Source: Tubulanus polymorphus
Lineage: Eukaryota; Nemertea; Palaeonemertea; Tubulaniformes; Tubulanidae
Direction of reading: 5' to 3'
NCBI RefSeq assembly: GCF_964204645.1
Contig: NC_134035.1
Location: 9,362,501 to 9,426,500 of the forward strand
Length of the DNA: 64,000 nt
The position numbers and the translations under genes were made by a program. Positions 1-19,900 of this stretch are shown in pieces (position 1 is the first letter of the stretch; each line of letters starts with the position of its first letter). The notes beneath the pieces were generated by a model. It did no database searches. It was not told where the DNA came from and worked only from the letters and a program-made list of their open reading frames with translations.

Positions 1-6476
<6,476 letters not shown>

Positions 6477-6812
6477 GTTGTCGCTATCATCCTCTTCCCT
6501 CAGAGATATCAGATCATCATCCGCCATATGAACGTTCCAGAGAGGCTGACTGACTATAGCTAAATGTGTAGATTTATTTAAAAACGACGAAATATTCCAT
6601 TTTTGATATGAAATACATACGTGTATTGTATGAAATGAATTATGTGTGAACCGTGCGTTCAAAATATATATATATATCTATATATATATCTATGTATACA
6701 AGTAATGATAATATATACATGTGAATTTGAAATATTAGTAGTTATTTTTGTCTGTTATTCTTCCCAGCATGTAACGAAATGACGTGTCTGCAGCATTTTC
6801 GCGATATATAAG

Positions 6813-6818
6813 AATAAA
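6813..6818 (+). terminator. KIAA0930: Likely poly(A) signal AATAAA of KIAA0930 homolog
   Basis: This is the first canonical AATAAA on the + strand after the stop at 6476, giving a 3' UTR of about 350 bases. The UTR includes a (TA)n run near 6665-6705. A second AATAAA near 7317 is a possible alternative end. Confidence 0.55.
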
Positions 6819-6835
6819 GTTAGATTTTTTGGCAG

Positions 6836-8049
6836 ATGATAAAAGTATCCTCGGGAAGTAAGGCGTGTTTGAAAATTAGATGATATTTGTTGAAAGACTT
6901 TCTAAAGGAATTGAGGATTTGAAGATGTGTATGTCCGCTTTGCGAGTCAAATCGTGCCCCCAAGAAACGGAGAAAATATACATGGTCTTGTGTTTTTGAA
7001 CTTGTCTATGCAGCCGACCCAACATCTGATTGGCTTTGGAGACTGACTTTAGGATGTGGGACTCCTCTAATGTAAATCCCAAGTCAATTTCGCTCGTAAC
7101 TTGTGTGATAGAATGCGGTATTCTATATACGATATATATAATAGTATAACAAGATGAAATCGTTTATTTGCCATTTGAAAATGCGAAATCAAGAGTTCAT
7201 CTCTGATAACAACATCTATGAACCCTCTGCTGCGCCACTGTCATTCACTTACCTGCGTTTTCAGAGTTACACAGTCGTTATGAACAAAAAATCGAGCCAC
7301 CCATTGGTTGGAAAATGAATAAATGTTAACAATAAGAAAAAACAATACACTCGAAATTGTGCCTTATTCACTCAAGCCACGTAATTTTCGTCGCAAATCC
7401 TCCCGTGAACTCCAGATTTGCGAAAATCTCCGTATTCATTGATTAACTGCATTTTACGGGGAAATGAAAAATATCGAATTGATACCTAAAAATTTTCAAA
7501 AGTTAAAATTCATTCTAGGTTGTTCTATGTACTTCTTAATGTTTATTTTAATTTCGGGGAGCTCTCTTTCACCCAACCTTGTAGTAATCATTTGACAAAT
7601 GATTACTCCAAGACCCAACTGACATTAAAAATGCCGTCCATTGGTTGGAACATGTATATGAATGACTACATAACTTTACATTGTGCCCCAACCTTGACAG
7701 ATGCGTGAGACCATTGTTCTAGTTAGAGACATTCGACCAGGGGCCGGTTTCACGGAATAACCTTAAGTTTTTACATGCAGATGAAACTTTGGACATGTTT
7801 AATCATAAAGGGTTCCTTAAACTCGTTTATTATTGGCCAACGGAATTTTCAATTTTTCTCGCCGCATTTCATAGTGTCGCCCATCTTGGAACTATAAGGT
7901 CCGAACTACAGCGTCCATGCTCAATCCCGTGGTCGACTATTTCCGGACTACAGTTTCCGACTAACTGACATTCGATTTCACAATGGACGATGTATAAACT
8001 AAATTATAGTTTGAACGTTCATATTTTCACTTAGTTCGCAAATAGTCGA
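6836..8049. other. Intergenic gap between two convergent genes
   Basis: No exon is recognisable. The stretch lies between the likely poly(A) signal of the + strand KIAA0930 homolog and the most distal possible - strand poly(A) signal of the TP53I11 homolog (TTTATT at 8050-8055). It contains one isolated AGGGGCCGGTTTCAC end of the MITE family at 7739 and a copy of a dispersed repeat at about 7855-7945 whose relative is at 40362-40425 in opposite orientation. Confidence 0.5.
7855..7945 (-). repeat. Dispersed repeat related to 40362-40425
   Basis: Read on the - strand this contains GTAGTTCGGACC, then AAGATGGGCG, then CACTATGAAATGCGGC. The + strand at 40362-40425 has TTTAGTTCGGGCC, AAAGATGGCCG and CACTATGAAATGCG in the same order. 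Flanks also share GGTCGACTA/TAGTCGACC, so the true unit is longer than marked. Confidence 0.55.
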
Positions 8050-10985
8050 TTTATTCCAGTTTGCCCCAGAGTTTTTAGCAGCGAATGAATAAAAATCGGT
8101 GATTATTTTAAATATAGAACTTTTATACAGGTGTATACACAATTACAATGAATTCGGATCACGCGTCTTATACGGTTAATAGTGGTACAATCATCATATA
8201 CAAAGAACGACCTCTTTTTCTCAAAAAAATGTAATCATCATCATCGTCATCACTCGAACAAGCAATACAATCAATAATAGCCATTATTCGTGATAAATAT
8301 GTATCAACTCTTTGAGAACCTAAATCGAAAAGCCCTCGAATAAGACATATATGTATAGCAAAAAAGCAAAGCTACGTAACTTGCCTCGCGTGACGAGAAA
8401 CGATGCAAGGAAAATATTCATGATTTGACAATTTAAGAAAGCGTGAGAAAAAGATAGACGTTATAACTATGGTTATACGTATTATTATGAAACAGTATAC
8501 TCTAGATACACGTACAATAATTGGTATAAAATCCTGTCACTTTAAATTCACTAATAACCCAATCGTCTGTGTGTATATTATGAACTATACGTAAAAAGGC
8601 AGTATCGGAGAAAATGAAGTGACGTTCGAAAAATAGCTGATACCGCATAGCAGTAAAATACCTGGGTTAATAATGCTCTCCAACTTTATCAACAGAGATT
8701 ATCCGATATATATATATTCGCGTTATCGTGTTATACACTAAAAATGGCAACATTCATCTGATCATATCAATGGATGCCGAATTTTAGAGCAGTAATAACC
8801 CGATATATCAAATGGAAATCTAAGGGATTATGAACTCAATCGTTGGCTTAGGTCATCGTATGATAATTCTTTCTTTTGCGTCTAAAAAGCGTATTAAAAT
8901 CTATGGCTTTTGTGGCATCACATAAGGGACATTTTGTCAGGAGACAAACTATGGACAGTTGCGGTTGTTGTTTGCAAGTAAGAGAAATGATTTGGTTTTT
9001 TCGTCAGTTTGTGTCGATCTGGTGCGCGACCAAGCGACCTTGACATTCACGTGTGCATGGCGGCCTCGTGCAGACAAACCAGCCCGTGACGCTTTGAATC
9101 CGAGACGGAAGATTTGATGAACCAAGAGTTTTTTTAGGGAAACACATAGAAAACTAACGATCACTTAAGCTAACAGGTCCGAATGATAAGAATCTCTACG
9201 AAGCGACGGACACCCGTTGAAAATTTCACCAGATTACATGACCCAATAATATTGCCTTCGACGACCGTATCAAATGACAACGACACTTTCAGTCAATGCT
9301 TTCCAAGAATCGATAAAAATGTATACGTAATGCCCTATCAAAATGACACCGAATCTAATTCATTTTCGTTTCCTTTTTAATCCAAAAATTATCTAGAAAA
9401 GCTACACATTTACTTATTTATAAATTTATAAACTAGAATATTTTCTTTTCTCGTTTGATTTTTGTTTATCGAAGGTTGATTCGTCAATCAGACCAATACG
9501 CCATCTCCACGCTGCAGAATACAGGCTAAATAATAATTCGCTTTGTATAATATAGATAGATACTTCTAGGGTAGTGAATACGTACACTCATTTGATAATA
9601 AAGATTTACAATTCATTTTTTTCGATAGATAAATGATATTGAATAATATTTTTTTTGTTTGATAATAAAACAGGCTGGAAAATCCATTCCGTCATTCATA
9701 ATATAGCTTTTGTTTCGCGCAGAAAACAACAAATACGCGCAATAAATTGCGTCCTAATGCGTTTTATGCGGAACATATGAACACCATTCTCATTTTCTTA
9801 GGATAAAATACAAAATATATAGGATATATTGATAAATTCATTTATACGTAACACACTGTTCATTCTACACTCGCTACGGTCCAGCTAGCAGCGCCTGTCT
9901 AGCCTGCGAAATACTAAGGTGTAGGGACTCAAAAACCTTTTTTAGAGTCCATGGGCGCAGCCAGTACGTTCGTTTATAACAGCTTGGAGTAGTTATCTTT
10001 AAGATAATTATTACTACACGATAACGGTTACTGTCCGAGCAGCGCTCTGTACGCTCTGTTTATCGTAAACAACGCCACCTCGTGGAGATCAGTCGCTTCA
10101 GTGACATCGGATACATAAAATGTTAACGATATGAAGTATAAATTCCTCCTCAGCGAAATAAGGAAACAAATCACTATCATGCGCGAGCTTCAGTTTTAGT
10201 CTATTAAAATATATATGATATATGTGTGTAGCGTGTTATACGAATATATAATATATATTGGTAATAATGATATCAACGTTGTTTCATATTTGGAAAACAG
10301 ATCAACAAGTGACGATGACGACGTGGCCCCTTTTAGTGTGAAATTGTTAAAGTTATATAAAATGTCGTTTTTTTCGATGAAAATGAACTCAATAATAGCG
10401 CGAATACAACTTTTTAGATTTAGTTTTCCTTTCTAATGGTTTGCGATAACAAAATATCAAGTTGTTCGTAACGAGATACGATATCCTTGTATGTAAAACT
10501 GGGATGAAATATCTAAATGGCGCGCGCCTTATAAATACGTATACACAAGCTTTACGTAGTTCCACATCGGATATGCGATATATTACATTCGATGTATGTT
10601 TTACACGAAGAAACAGAGTTATCATGGGATCACATTGATGAATATTGCCGACACGGTCAATTCGTCTTTTTACATCCGGGTTCCACTGAATGTGCAGACG
10701 ATGTCGAAGGTATCGCTCCATCCGCGGGTAGATGCACGCCGCCGCCGCCAGATGGCGACGGTGTCGTCGATGACGTAGAAGTTGTCGTTGTCGTAGTCGC
10801 TGTAGTTGCTGTTGATGTATTGTTTTCACTGGATGTCGTCCGTCGTAGTTTGATCGTTGGTGGCACCTTGTGTCCGACTATTGCCCAGCAAAAATAGTAA
10901 CTGAGCAGCGCGAATACAATTCGACACCCGAGCAACGATAGCTCGTCATTATCGACAGACCACGTGACCACAAAGTTGAACATCG
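8050..10985 (-). other. TP53I11: Probable 3' UTR / downstream region of TP53I11 homolog
   Basis: The last exon begins at 10988 and carries the stop immediately, so this is untranslated. Two possible - strand poly(A) signals are visible: ATTAAA at about 9377-9382 and AATAAA at 8050-8055, giving a 3' UTR of about 1.6 or 2.9 kb. About 10657-10870 is a GC-richer block of short triplet runs. No other exon was recognised. Confidence 0.4.
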
Positions 10986-10988
10986 TCA
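10986..10988 (-). CDS. TP53I11: TP53I11 stop codon at the start of the last exon
   Basis: The acceptor TTTTCTTTTTAG is followed directly by TGA. Exon 6 exits in phase 0, so the stop is the first codon of this exon and the protein ends RPKGQ, at the same place where the human protein ends RKPKKV. The rest of the exon is 3' UTR. Confidence 0.7.
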   Translation of the reverse strand, partial: 

Positions 10989-13900
10989 CTAAAAAGAAAA
11001 TTATAGAAAATAAAATAGTTGTTCAAATGTTAAATACATCATTAAGATATAAGAATGAATATACTACAAAAGAATTTTGTTAACTAGTTCCATTCTAACA
11101 CTTGGATTGTCATATTAATTCGTAATACGTCGCTATCTTATCTATCGGTGAGAAATTCTATATTTTCATCATATTCTATATCATTATTTTCATCATATAT
11201 TTTCATGTATCATCGGATTTTTCATACTTACGTACCTTAGAGATTGATGGTAAAAATATACACAGATTATCAAAAGAAACGAGTATCATGCTTATCGATA
11301 TAAGATTCAAAGTGTAGTATAATAAGGTGCCGTTAAAAAAAGATTTTTAATGGATGGAATATCAGACTGATTTCACGGAGGATCATTTCGCGTATTCACC
11401 AAGGCCATAGAGCAAAGCAGACTCTACACATATATACAAATATATGTCTATGCTAGGCGTGGCGTGGGCCCAGTTCCACGTGTAGCCAGTTTTTAAGGTT
11501 TTGTATTAGGGTTCTTGGAGTTGGCATGCAAATATACATAAAAATTCGAATTCCAGGGCCCGGTTTTATAGACTAGTATTAACCTTAACCCAGGGGGCTA
11601 AATTAATTAATTCATTTTCAATTGAGTTAGCCCCCGCGTCGAAGATGATTTATATCGGTTTTTAAAACCGGCCCGGGATTATCGTTCATTTCTAATTTAA
11701 GTCTAATTCGTAATGATGTGGAACTGGGCTCTGCGACGTCATCCCCAAAAGCAATATGGTGAAGCAAAGGTTATCACATAATCCATCTTGGGCCAGCAGG
11801 TATCATACGCGTAGCAGTTCAACTCGACATCTCTACATCACAAACCTCAAAAGCTTAAGTATTTTCTGCGATAATAGATATTATTTGTTCGCTTTTAAAG
11901 CAAGTGACAGGGATAAATAACGGAATCCCCAAGTAACGTATACAGTTAAAAGGTTGCTAATATTTGATATTTGGGAATTTCATTATTACTGCTTCCATTT
12001 GTAGACTACTGCAATTTGATAGTGATCGCGGAAATGGCGTAATTAGATCGCTTCCGATACAAATTGTGCGATATATGAACATGTGAGGTGGGATATTCGT
12101 TCTATCACTTCCACAGTGAGTTGGGTAGGGCCAGGCATTTTATGATTATTCGTGAAAGTGCTTCGTCGTGCGGTATCTATTCAATACAAAAAATGAAGAA
12201 AAATCACTAAAAGAAAAACTATAATCACTCGATAAAAACTAATGAAAAGCACTCGAAAAGCAACGAAATTGCGCAGCGAAGATGAAGAAAAGAAATGAAA
12301 ACTGTTTTGATTAAAGAGAGAGAGATACCTGTCCCTTCGGTCGGGCGTGTTCCTTTGTTGATAAGCTGAGGTAGAAGTGGAACCCCATAATCACACACCC
12401 GAGCGAACCCAGGAGTGTGAATATACAGGCTAGCGTGATACCATAGCGCACAAGGGATATAGAACATGCTGAAAATATACAGAGCAATATGGATCATTTT
12501 GATAACAGGTTGGATGACCGACACTGCGTCCTTCTGTCTGTCCGTTGTGCGCGAAAAAGCCGGCCATGTTGAGACGAACAATTTTCGATCGTTTTTGTTT
12601 CGAAAATATAAAAAAAACGGTCAAGATTATACCACGAAATTTAGCGTAACGTACAATGAGATGATGATCGAATAATATGAATTGGAAAATCTGAGATCTA
12701 TCAGTTAAAAAAGTAATATTTTTTGCATTCAGATTCACGAATTTTCTTATTTGCAAACTGTTTCTTTATTCTGTCACTAAAACTAAGAAGCTGATTTTCC
12801 AGAATAATAAGATGAACCACACGACAATACGTAAACTGAAAATTACGAAAGTTACCGATGAAAATAACGAACTCATTCATAACAGGAATTTCAAAGGAAA
12901 GTTTTGATGATTATTTTCTTCCACCCACCGCTTCATGCTTGAAATTGTAACGTAATGATATAACCAAACATTTCGGAGGAATCAAGTTTACAAATGTTAA
13001 GAAAAAAAACTAACTCAAATGTGCTCTATACAGAATAATGAAATACACTGAACAAAAAAGTTAGGTGGTAACACACAAATCTTTGTCGATCGATGCCATC
13101 TATTTAAATCATCATATCTCAACTATTATTCAAGGTAAACTATAATGATAAGAAACAACCGAAAGAAGAGAAGCTATGAGGATTTATTAAATGATATGGC
13201 AATAACTTCACGGCTTGAATGCACAATCGGCCATCGATAAAAGTAGTACTCGATGAATAAGTTGTTGAAACCATTAGACTGAAGAAAGATGGTGGCAACC
13301 GCCCGAAGTGTTTCTAGTATTTTCATAAACTGTTTGGGCATTACCTCATTTATTGGAGGATTTTACTATTATAGTACTCGATTTTCTAATGGCGTAAGAA
13401 TTGTGTTACTGAGTGGAAACTACTCGACCAATTCAATTGAAGATTTCTGTGGACGATAGTAAAAGACGTAGTTTCGATATTATAGTGTTAGTTTGTTAGA
13501 TTTGTTAGTTTTGTTGTACAATCGAAGTTGTATCTTTGACCATTGTCCACAGAAACACTATTTCTTCAGTATAAAAACAATCGTATACTCTTATCGACGA
13601 ACGACTGTTCATTCAAGCGTATAGTTTTCAACATAATTAGATATAACCTCGTAGCTAATTCCCTTCGTCCGGGTGCTTTTTACCGGTCCCATCCATCTTA
13701 GATATTAGTCGAGATATGATGGTGTAAAAAGATGATATCGTTCGACGAAATTTGTGTTTAACGAACTTTTTTGTTCAGTGAACATCTGACGACAGACTCA
13801 TCGCTCGGTTTGATAATTTCACTCGAAAGGATCGACTCCAATCTTCAATATAGCAAGATGAATATGTTAACATTAATCCGGCTTATGATAAACTCTTTCG

Positions 13901-16900
13901 AATGTCCTCTAAATTATATCTGCCACAATATTCATTATCTAGTCAATTCGTGCTTAAGTCTGTCACATCGTTAGAACAGCGTCCATGCAGTTTTTCATGT
14001 AATATTCTACATGATGAAATGTTCGTGAATATTTATTAAGCGTATTCTATCACGAAGCATATCAGGTGCTCGAAAGTTCGAATTATAGTCAACGATGTAA
14101 TTTTCTATAATGGTATTTCTGATTAATTTTTTCTCCACTAAACGATCCACCCATCGCCATATTGCGCGCTGTTCGTATAAGATTCCATTAGGAAACGTTA
14201 TTACGTTGTCGTTGTAGGTTTACAGTGTTATTTCCAAGCACGCGCAATCCAATAAACCATAAGATAAGGAGGTGATATACGGCGACATTTACGAGGAAAC
14301 AAACAAGTAACGATTATGATTAGGGCCGGACAGCGCGGTGGTGGTAAAAACGCAATATACATACAAAAAATAACAACCATATCGCAAGCGTATGACAAAT
14401 AAAGCGTCGGAGGATGGACAACGTCAAAAAAACGATAACGTCTAAACGAAACGAACCGAACCTACCTATGATTTGAATGACAAAGTAAACGATCGTGGAC
14501 ATGAGGGACCATCTGATGACGTCACGATCTACCGATTGACACGTGCTCCAGAACACGATTGATAAGCCTGTAAATGTTCATGAAAATGATGTTAGGAGAA
14601 ATTGAATACCGGGTTTCTGACTGGTCTTTTAGTTCGAGATGCCAGTATGACGAAGGCTACTTAGTTCAGAGTTTAAGCCTAACGCGCACGGGACTATCAA
14701 CGTTTTCGATGACACGAAACGTTTTTTTTTACACAAATCAAGCAGTGCTTGTTTCGTGAAAAAACGTTTTTCAAAATCAGCCCCGGTAGGTCTATAACTG
14801 CGCGGTAACGACTTTTTGATAAAGACAATAAAAACGATTATGGAAACAAAAAGCATTATTCATTTGCGATTTCTGATGTCATCCAGAAACCGAGGATGTT
14901 GAGAAAGAGAATATGATATTTCATAAAATCCTCGATTGATCCTTACTCAGTAATGCTGCTCCGTATAGTCTGATTGGTAATTGTGCATGTTTCCCGTCAT
15001 TTTCTTCGAATGATAAATCAAATAAATGCCCAGGAAATAATAGCGCCTGTAAAATATAAATAACAGCAATCTTCAAAAATCTGTTTCTATCAGGATATAT
15101 CGGTTACTGCACCCAATTACTATCACCATATTATCAGGTTCATAATCTCCATTCGAAAAAGCAAGAATTCTGGACTAGGATTAAGAAAAAAAATTCGTGA
15201 TTTAGTCAATGATGGAATATGATTTGTCCTCGGAGGCCGATACGTTCGAGTCTAAAATTCCGTTTTCAGTTTGGTGGTTATCATTTGGTGAAAAACCGAC
15301 GAAAAATGAAAATATACTAATAAATGCACTACGAGCTAGTAAACATGAACAGACGGCTTTAGAATACTTCTCGCAGACTTCTTCAATTTATAAATCTATA
15401 TCTCAATTCAATTAAGAAATATGCTTCTAACAATCGCCGACTATCGATTACCTCCGAGAATCTTTTTGAAGAGAGCGTACTACACTTTTTCAAACGGTGC
15501 GCGTTGCTTTTAAATCAATTTCATCGTATGGAAAATGATAAATTAACATCGGAACAAGTTTCATTCTGTTTCGTACGCTCAGTCATTAGAGTCAGTGCCA
15601 GGGGGTAACAACCGGCAGACACAATCACCGAGATGAAATGTACATTAGATTGAGGCTTACACGAGTAATAGGCGAGAGATACGAGCAGATTCTCTGGGAA
15701 ATCATGACGATTATATTCTGATACATTATTGTAAAAGTTATTGATATAGTGAAGGTTCCCCCGGCGTTACAACCGAGTAGGGAGGATAATATCTGAAGAT
15801 GAGACACATCTGGGAAGCTTTGTCAATGCTTATTGCTTTTATATTGAATGGCATTGTCGGATCTGGTGAACATGCTATCTTGGACGGTAGGGACGTAAAG
15901 TGCTTCACTATTTTTCCGAAACCCACAAAACACTTTTTCCATCCCCCATTGGGAGACAATCATTATGAAAAAAAAACTCAATCTATTTCATCATTTCATT
16001 CGAAGTAAATGGGTACCATTTCTTTAAGTTCTATTCATAATTCGCATAATCAAATTGTAGGTTAAACTGATATTACTACAGATTTCATAGGCAAGTGGCT
16101 GTCTGATATCAATAAAGCGAAAACCCCACAATAGGATGGGAAAACTAAGAGAGAATCTAACTTTTCGACATATATCTTGACCTATTTTCGAAATCTGATT
16201 TTGAAAAGAAAATATTTCGAAAATGGCCCATAGATTTGAAACGTCAGATTCTCTCCTAGTTTTTCCTATCTTATTGCGGGGTTTTCACTTTATTTCGACG
16301 TTTAGTTTGCAGAGATCTTCAACACTTACCCATAAAGCTGTAGTAGTGAACATTACCGATACGAGAACCTGCCATATACGCAAACCTCTCGGTAACTTCA
16401 CGTACAACTGTTCGCTGTGTCCGAGAATTTGACTGAGCTGAAATATTTGAAAGATAAAACACCATTGATGAGATACTTCGTTCGTGTTGTGACGATAATA
16501 TAACGAGAATCCCACAATCATGACGATAAATAATAAAGTCCAAAATGTTTCCTTGAGCTGTTAGTTTATTCGACGAACCGAAATGTCGAATAAACTACTA
16601 GCTCTAGGAATAATTTTCGGACTTTATTCTTTTTCGTCATTGATGTTGGATTCCTGAACAAAGAACACATGAAACATTACATCGTCTGTTGAAGAAACCT
16701 CATTACAAAATGTGCACTAACAATTTTCGATTTTCTCGCTGTGCTACGTTATTCCCATGAAACGATTTTACTAATATCTTGAAAACGAACGTTTATATCA
16801 TCAAGGTACAGAAATTCTTGGCAGAGACGTGGATGTCGGCGAAATCCATCAGACTCGTACCCATGCGATGTTTGTGAATGTAGGAAGTTTAGCGCAAGAA

Positions 16901-19900
16901 GCGGTGTATATCTACGCTTCGTAACTAAGTAACGTATTCCAATCAAAAGATGAGACCGATATTGAGTTTATGTGAATATAATATATTCACAGTGTTCATA
17001 TAAAAATACCATCTGGGACTAGACGGGTTTTGAACGTTTCTAGATTATATTATATAAGATAAAAGGTAAATTCCGCTTTTTGAAGACGGCGAAACCTTCC
17101 CGTCTCATAGACAAAAGAAAGACGCGTTGTTAGGATCGACTTTGTTATCTGTTATTGCCACCGGCCTCGGGGGTAAAGGTTTGTTTTTTGTTTTGTCGGT
17201 GGGGCGAGCATGTTGATGATAGCGACACAATCTCGCGCCGAAAGGAATGATGAACAAGTGACTCTATATAACCACGCTCTTCGTATAGTATAGATACGAT
17301 GTTATAGTCGTATGGTCTAAGGCGATGTTTCATAATCTGTGTCAGTTTTACATGATTATTCATAATTAAAACACGCAGAGACAGCAACGTGTCAACTAAA
17401 TCGTCATTTGCGTCAAAAATGTTGTTGTTACGGCGATGAATTTATGTGTGGCTGTGTGGTGACGCAAGTTGCATCGCGTGCCCGGAATTACTGGTTCACT
17501 GATGTATGCGCATGGCTGGCTGAGATCTTTGATTATTCACTAAGATCAAATCAACCGCGCAGAAATCAGTCTCAAAATGACGTCCGGTTTCATTTAGTCA
17601 ACCGAAATGACCGCACAGCGAGTCTCGTCAACACTCAAACCGTAAGGGCCGTAGAGTCTTTCTAAAACAGACTTTCTATTATTTATACATGCACGTACTA
17701 TATACAGGGGGATAATCTGAATACAATTATATATTTTCCCGCTGGCAAAAGTTCTATTCGTTTTCTTTTTGTTTCACGGGTCACTTCATCGAGGAAAGGC
17801 AAACCAATTTGCCATCGCACAAAAAGTCTGCTCGCATTATCGTCCACAAACGTGAAAGTGAAGCCATCGCATCACTTCAAAAAGCCGCGGACAAGTAAAG
17901 GTTATTTTGTGGTGGCGGTGGTCGGCGCGGATATGCTCTTACCTTTGATCTGTGCACGTCTCCATCATCAGTCTCGCCGACACCCAGTAATTTACGAGTT
18001 TTCAACCGACTGTGCAAATCACCGCTGCTGTGTTTTCTACAAAATACAAACGCGGAGAAATCCGTTATTCGAGCAAGCGTTAAAAACAGGCCTTTGTGCG
18101 TATCATTGATGTAGTGGAGTTCACCGTGGATCGCCAAAAACTACGCCACAACCGGCTTTCTGTCGTCTGATCCCCGAACCGACCAACAACAAACAGTCAC
18201 TGTTGCGTACATTGGAGAGTATCACCTCCATCGCGATTGATAAAAACACTGTATCCGTGTTGTGACGATAATGTAGATAGAATCCCACAGTAATAACGAA
18301 AAACAGTCTGATAATGTTACTGGAGCTAGTAGTTTGTTCAACGTTTCGACTATATCGTTGCCGCAGTATTCCTTAAGATGACTATTAGAATCATTCAAAT
18401 AGTCATCTTCGGGAATACTGAAGACAACAGTATTCCTGAAGATGACTATTAGAATGATTCTAATAGTCATCTTCGGGAATACTGAAGACAACAGTATTCC
18501 TGAAGATGACTATTAGAATGATTCTAATAGTCATCTTCGAGAATACTGAAGACAACAGTATTCCTGAAGATGACTATTAGAATGATTCTAATAGTCATCT
18601 TCGGGAATACTGAAGACAACAGTATTCCTGAAGATGACTATCATAGACGTTGAATACACTACTAGCTCCTGCAGGAACATTTCCGAACTGTTTTTCGTTA
18701 TCATATGTGGGATCATCTCTACATTATAGCCTCCAACCAGCCTGATTTATACAAGTTAGTTAGTTATTTAGTTTATTCATCGTAATTGAATGACACGATC
18801 AAGGACACATTCGGAGACCCTGGTTTAGGCCTACGGAAAAAATTCGTCGCTCGCGAATATCAATGAAAGGCGAGGACGATGATCTGTCGTCGGTTAAATC
18901 CAATTTCCTATGAATAACCAACGTGACCAGTGCCAGGGCACACGCGCCTGGCTCCATCAAACCATGGAAGGTCGAAATGCCCCCGATACGTAAACTACTT
19001 CCTCTGTTTGATCTACTTTCAGCTAGATGGAATCCTTGGTCGGACGGAAATCCCCATTTGTGGCAGGAGATCCCTTTACATCTAGGGTAACCGGAAAATT
19101 CGCAGACGTAATGTCTGGGAGCATCGAAACTCGCGCTAGCATCGGATGAGACTTCGCTAAAACCAGGCAGGTTTGGAAGTCTATATACGTTTCACGTCTT
19201 TTTGGTGTAGCTAACACCCACACGACCCGGGGCAACGACTGACCGCTTATGAGAAAATAAAAGTTTTTAATTGAGTTATCCGCAGTTCTATTACGTCTAG
19301 AGTACTTGCGCGACTTCATCGAAGTTCCCAATGCAACGTAGGCATAATTCAATTATGTGAATTGAGGAGCCATATGAATGACAAGAATGATTTTACCATT
19401 TTACCGGGTGCTGTCTCGAGAGCTGACGACATATTGGCAAATAAACACACGTGGTAACAACATAACAGAAACAGATTCCAACAGTGTTTTCGCATCCCCA
19501 ACAATAAATAAATGCTATTTCCGGTGAAGTCGTTGAGCAATCGTACCGCAAATTAGGGGCGGATCCAGGGGCAAATTAAGTTTACACGCATGCAAAATAA
19601 GGATCTGGAAAATTTCAGTGCATTTTCATACAATTTCTAGGCACTTGGGGAGACGTTAAAGAGAATATTGAGTTAAATCTAGCGCTGCGGACTGATGTGC
19701 CCTAAAAAAATATTGCCATTGTATTTTCATAAAGGGCACGGCAAAATTGCGACGGGGGTGCGTGCTCCTTGTGCTCCCGTCAGGACCCGCCCCTGAACAT
19801 TATTGTTCTAGCTGGTGTTGAGATTAATCTCTCGAAATGTTATAAATCGAAACGTTTGTCGCGTGTTTTAGTAGAAGTTCCACGTAATTTTTGTCCGTCT

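Noticed and set aside
10657-10989. 110-codon - strand frame with a hydrophobic segment and Thr/Ser-rich tail
   Set aside because: Entering it from exon 6 needs phase 1, but exon 6 ends in phase 0 and the in-phase codon is TGA. Treated as 3' UTR and kept only as a finding.
15661-15792. Hydrophobic - strand frame with acceptor CATCTTCAG and donor CGT|GTAAGC, phase 0/0 ([12 protein letters not shown]..., [11 protein letters not shown]...), fitting between TP53I11 exons 3 and 4
   Set aside because: The TP53I11 family runs directly from the end of exon 3 to [11 protein letters not shown] of exon 4, so this 44-residue insert has no counterpart. A rare alternative exon cannot be excluded.
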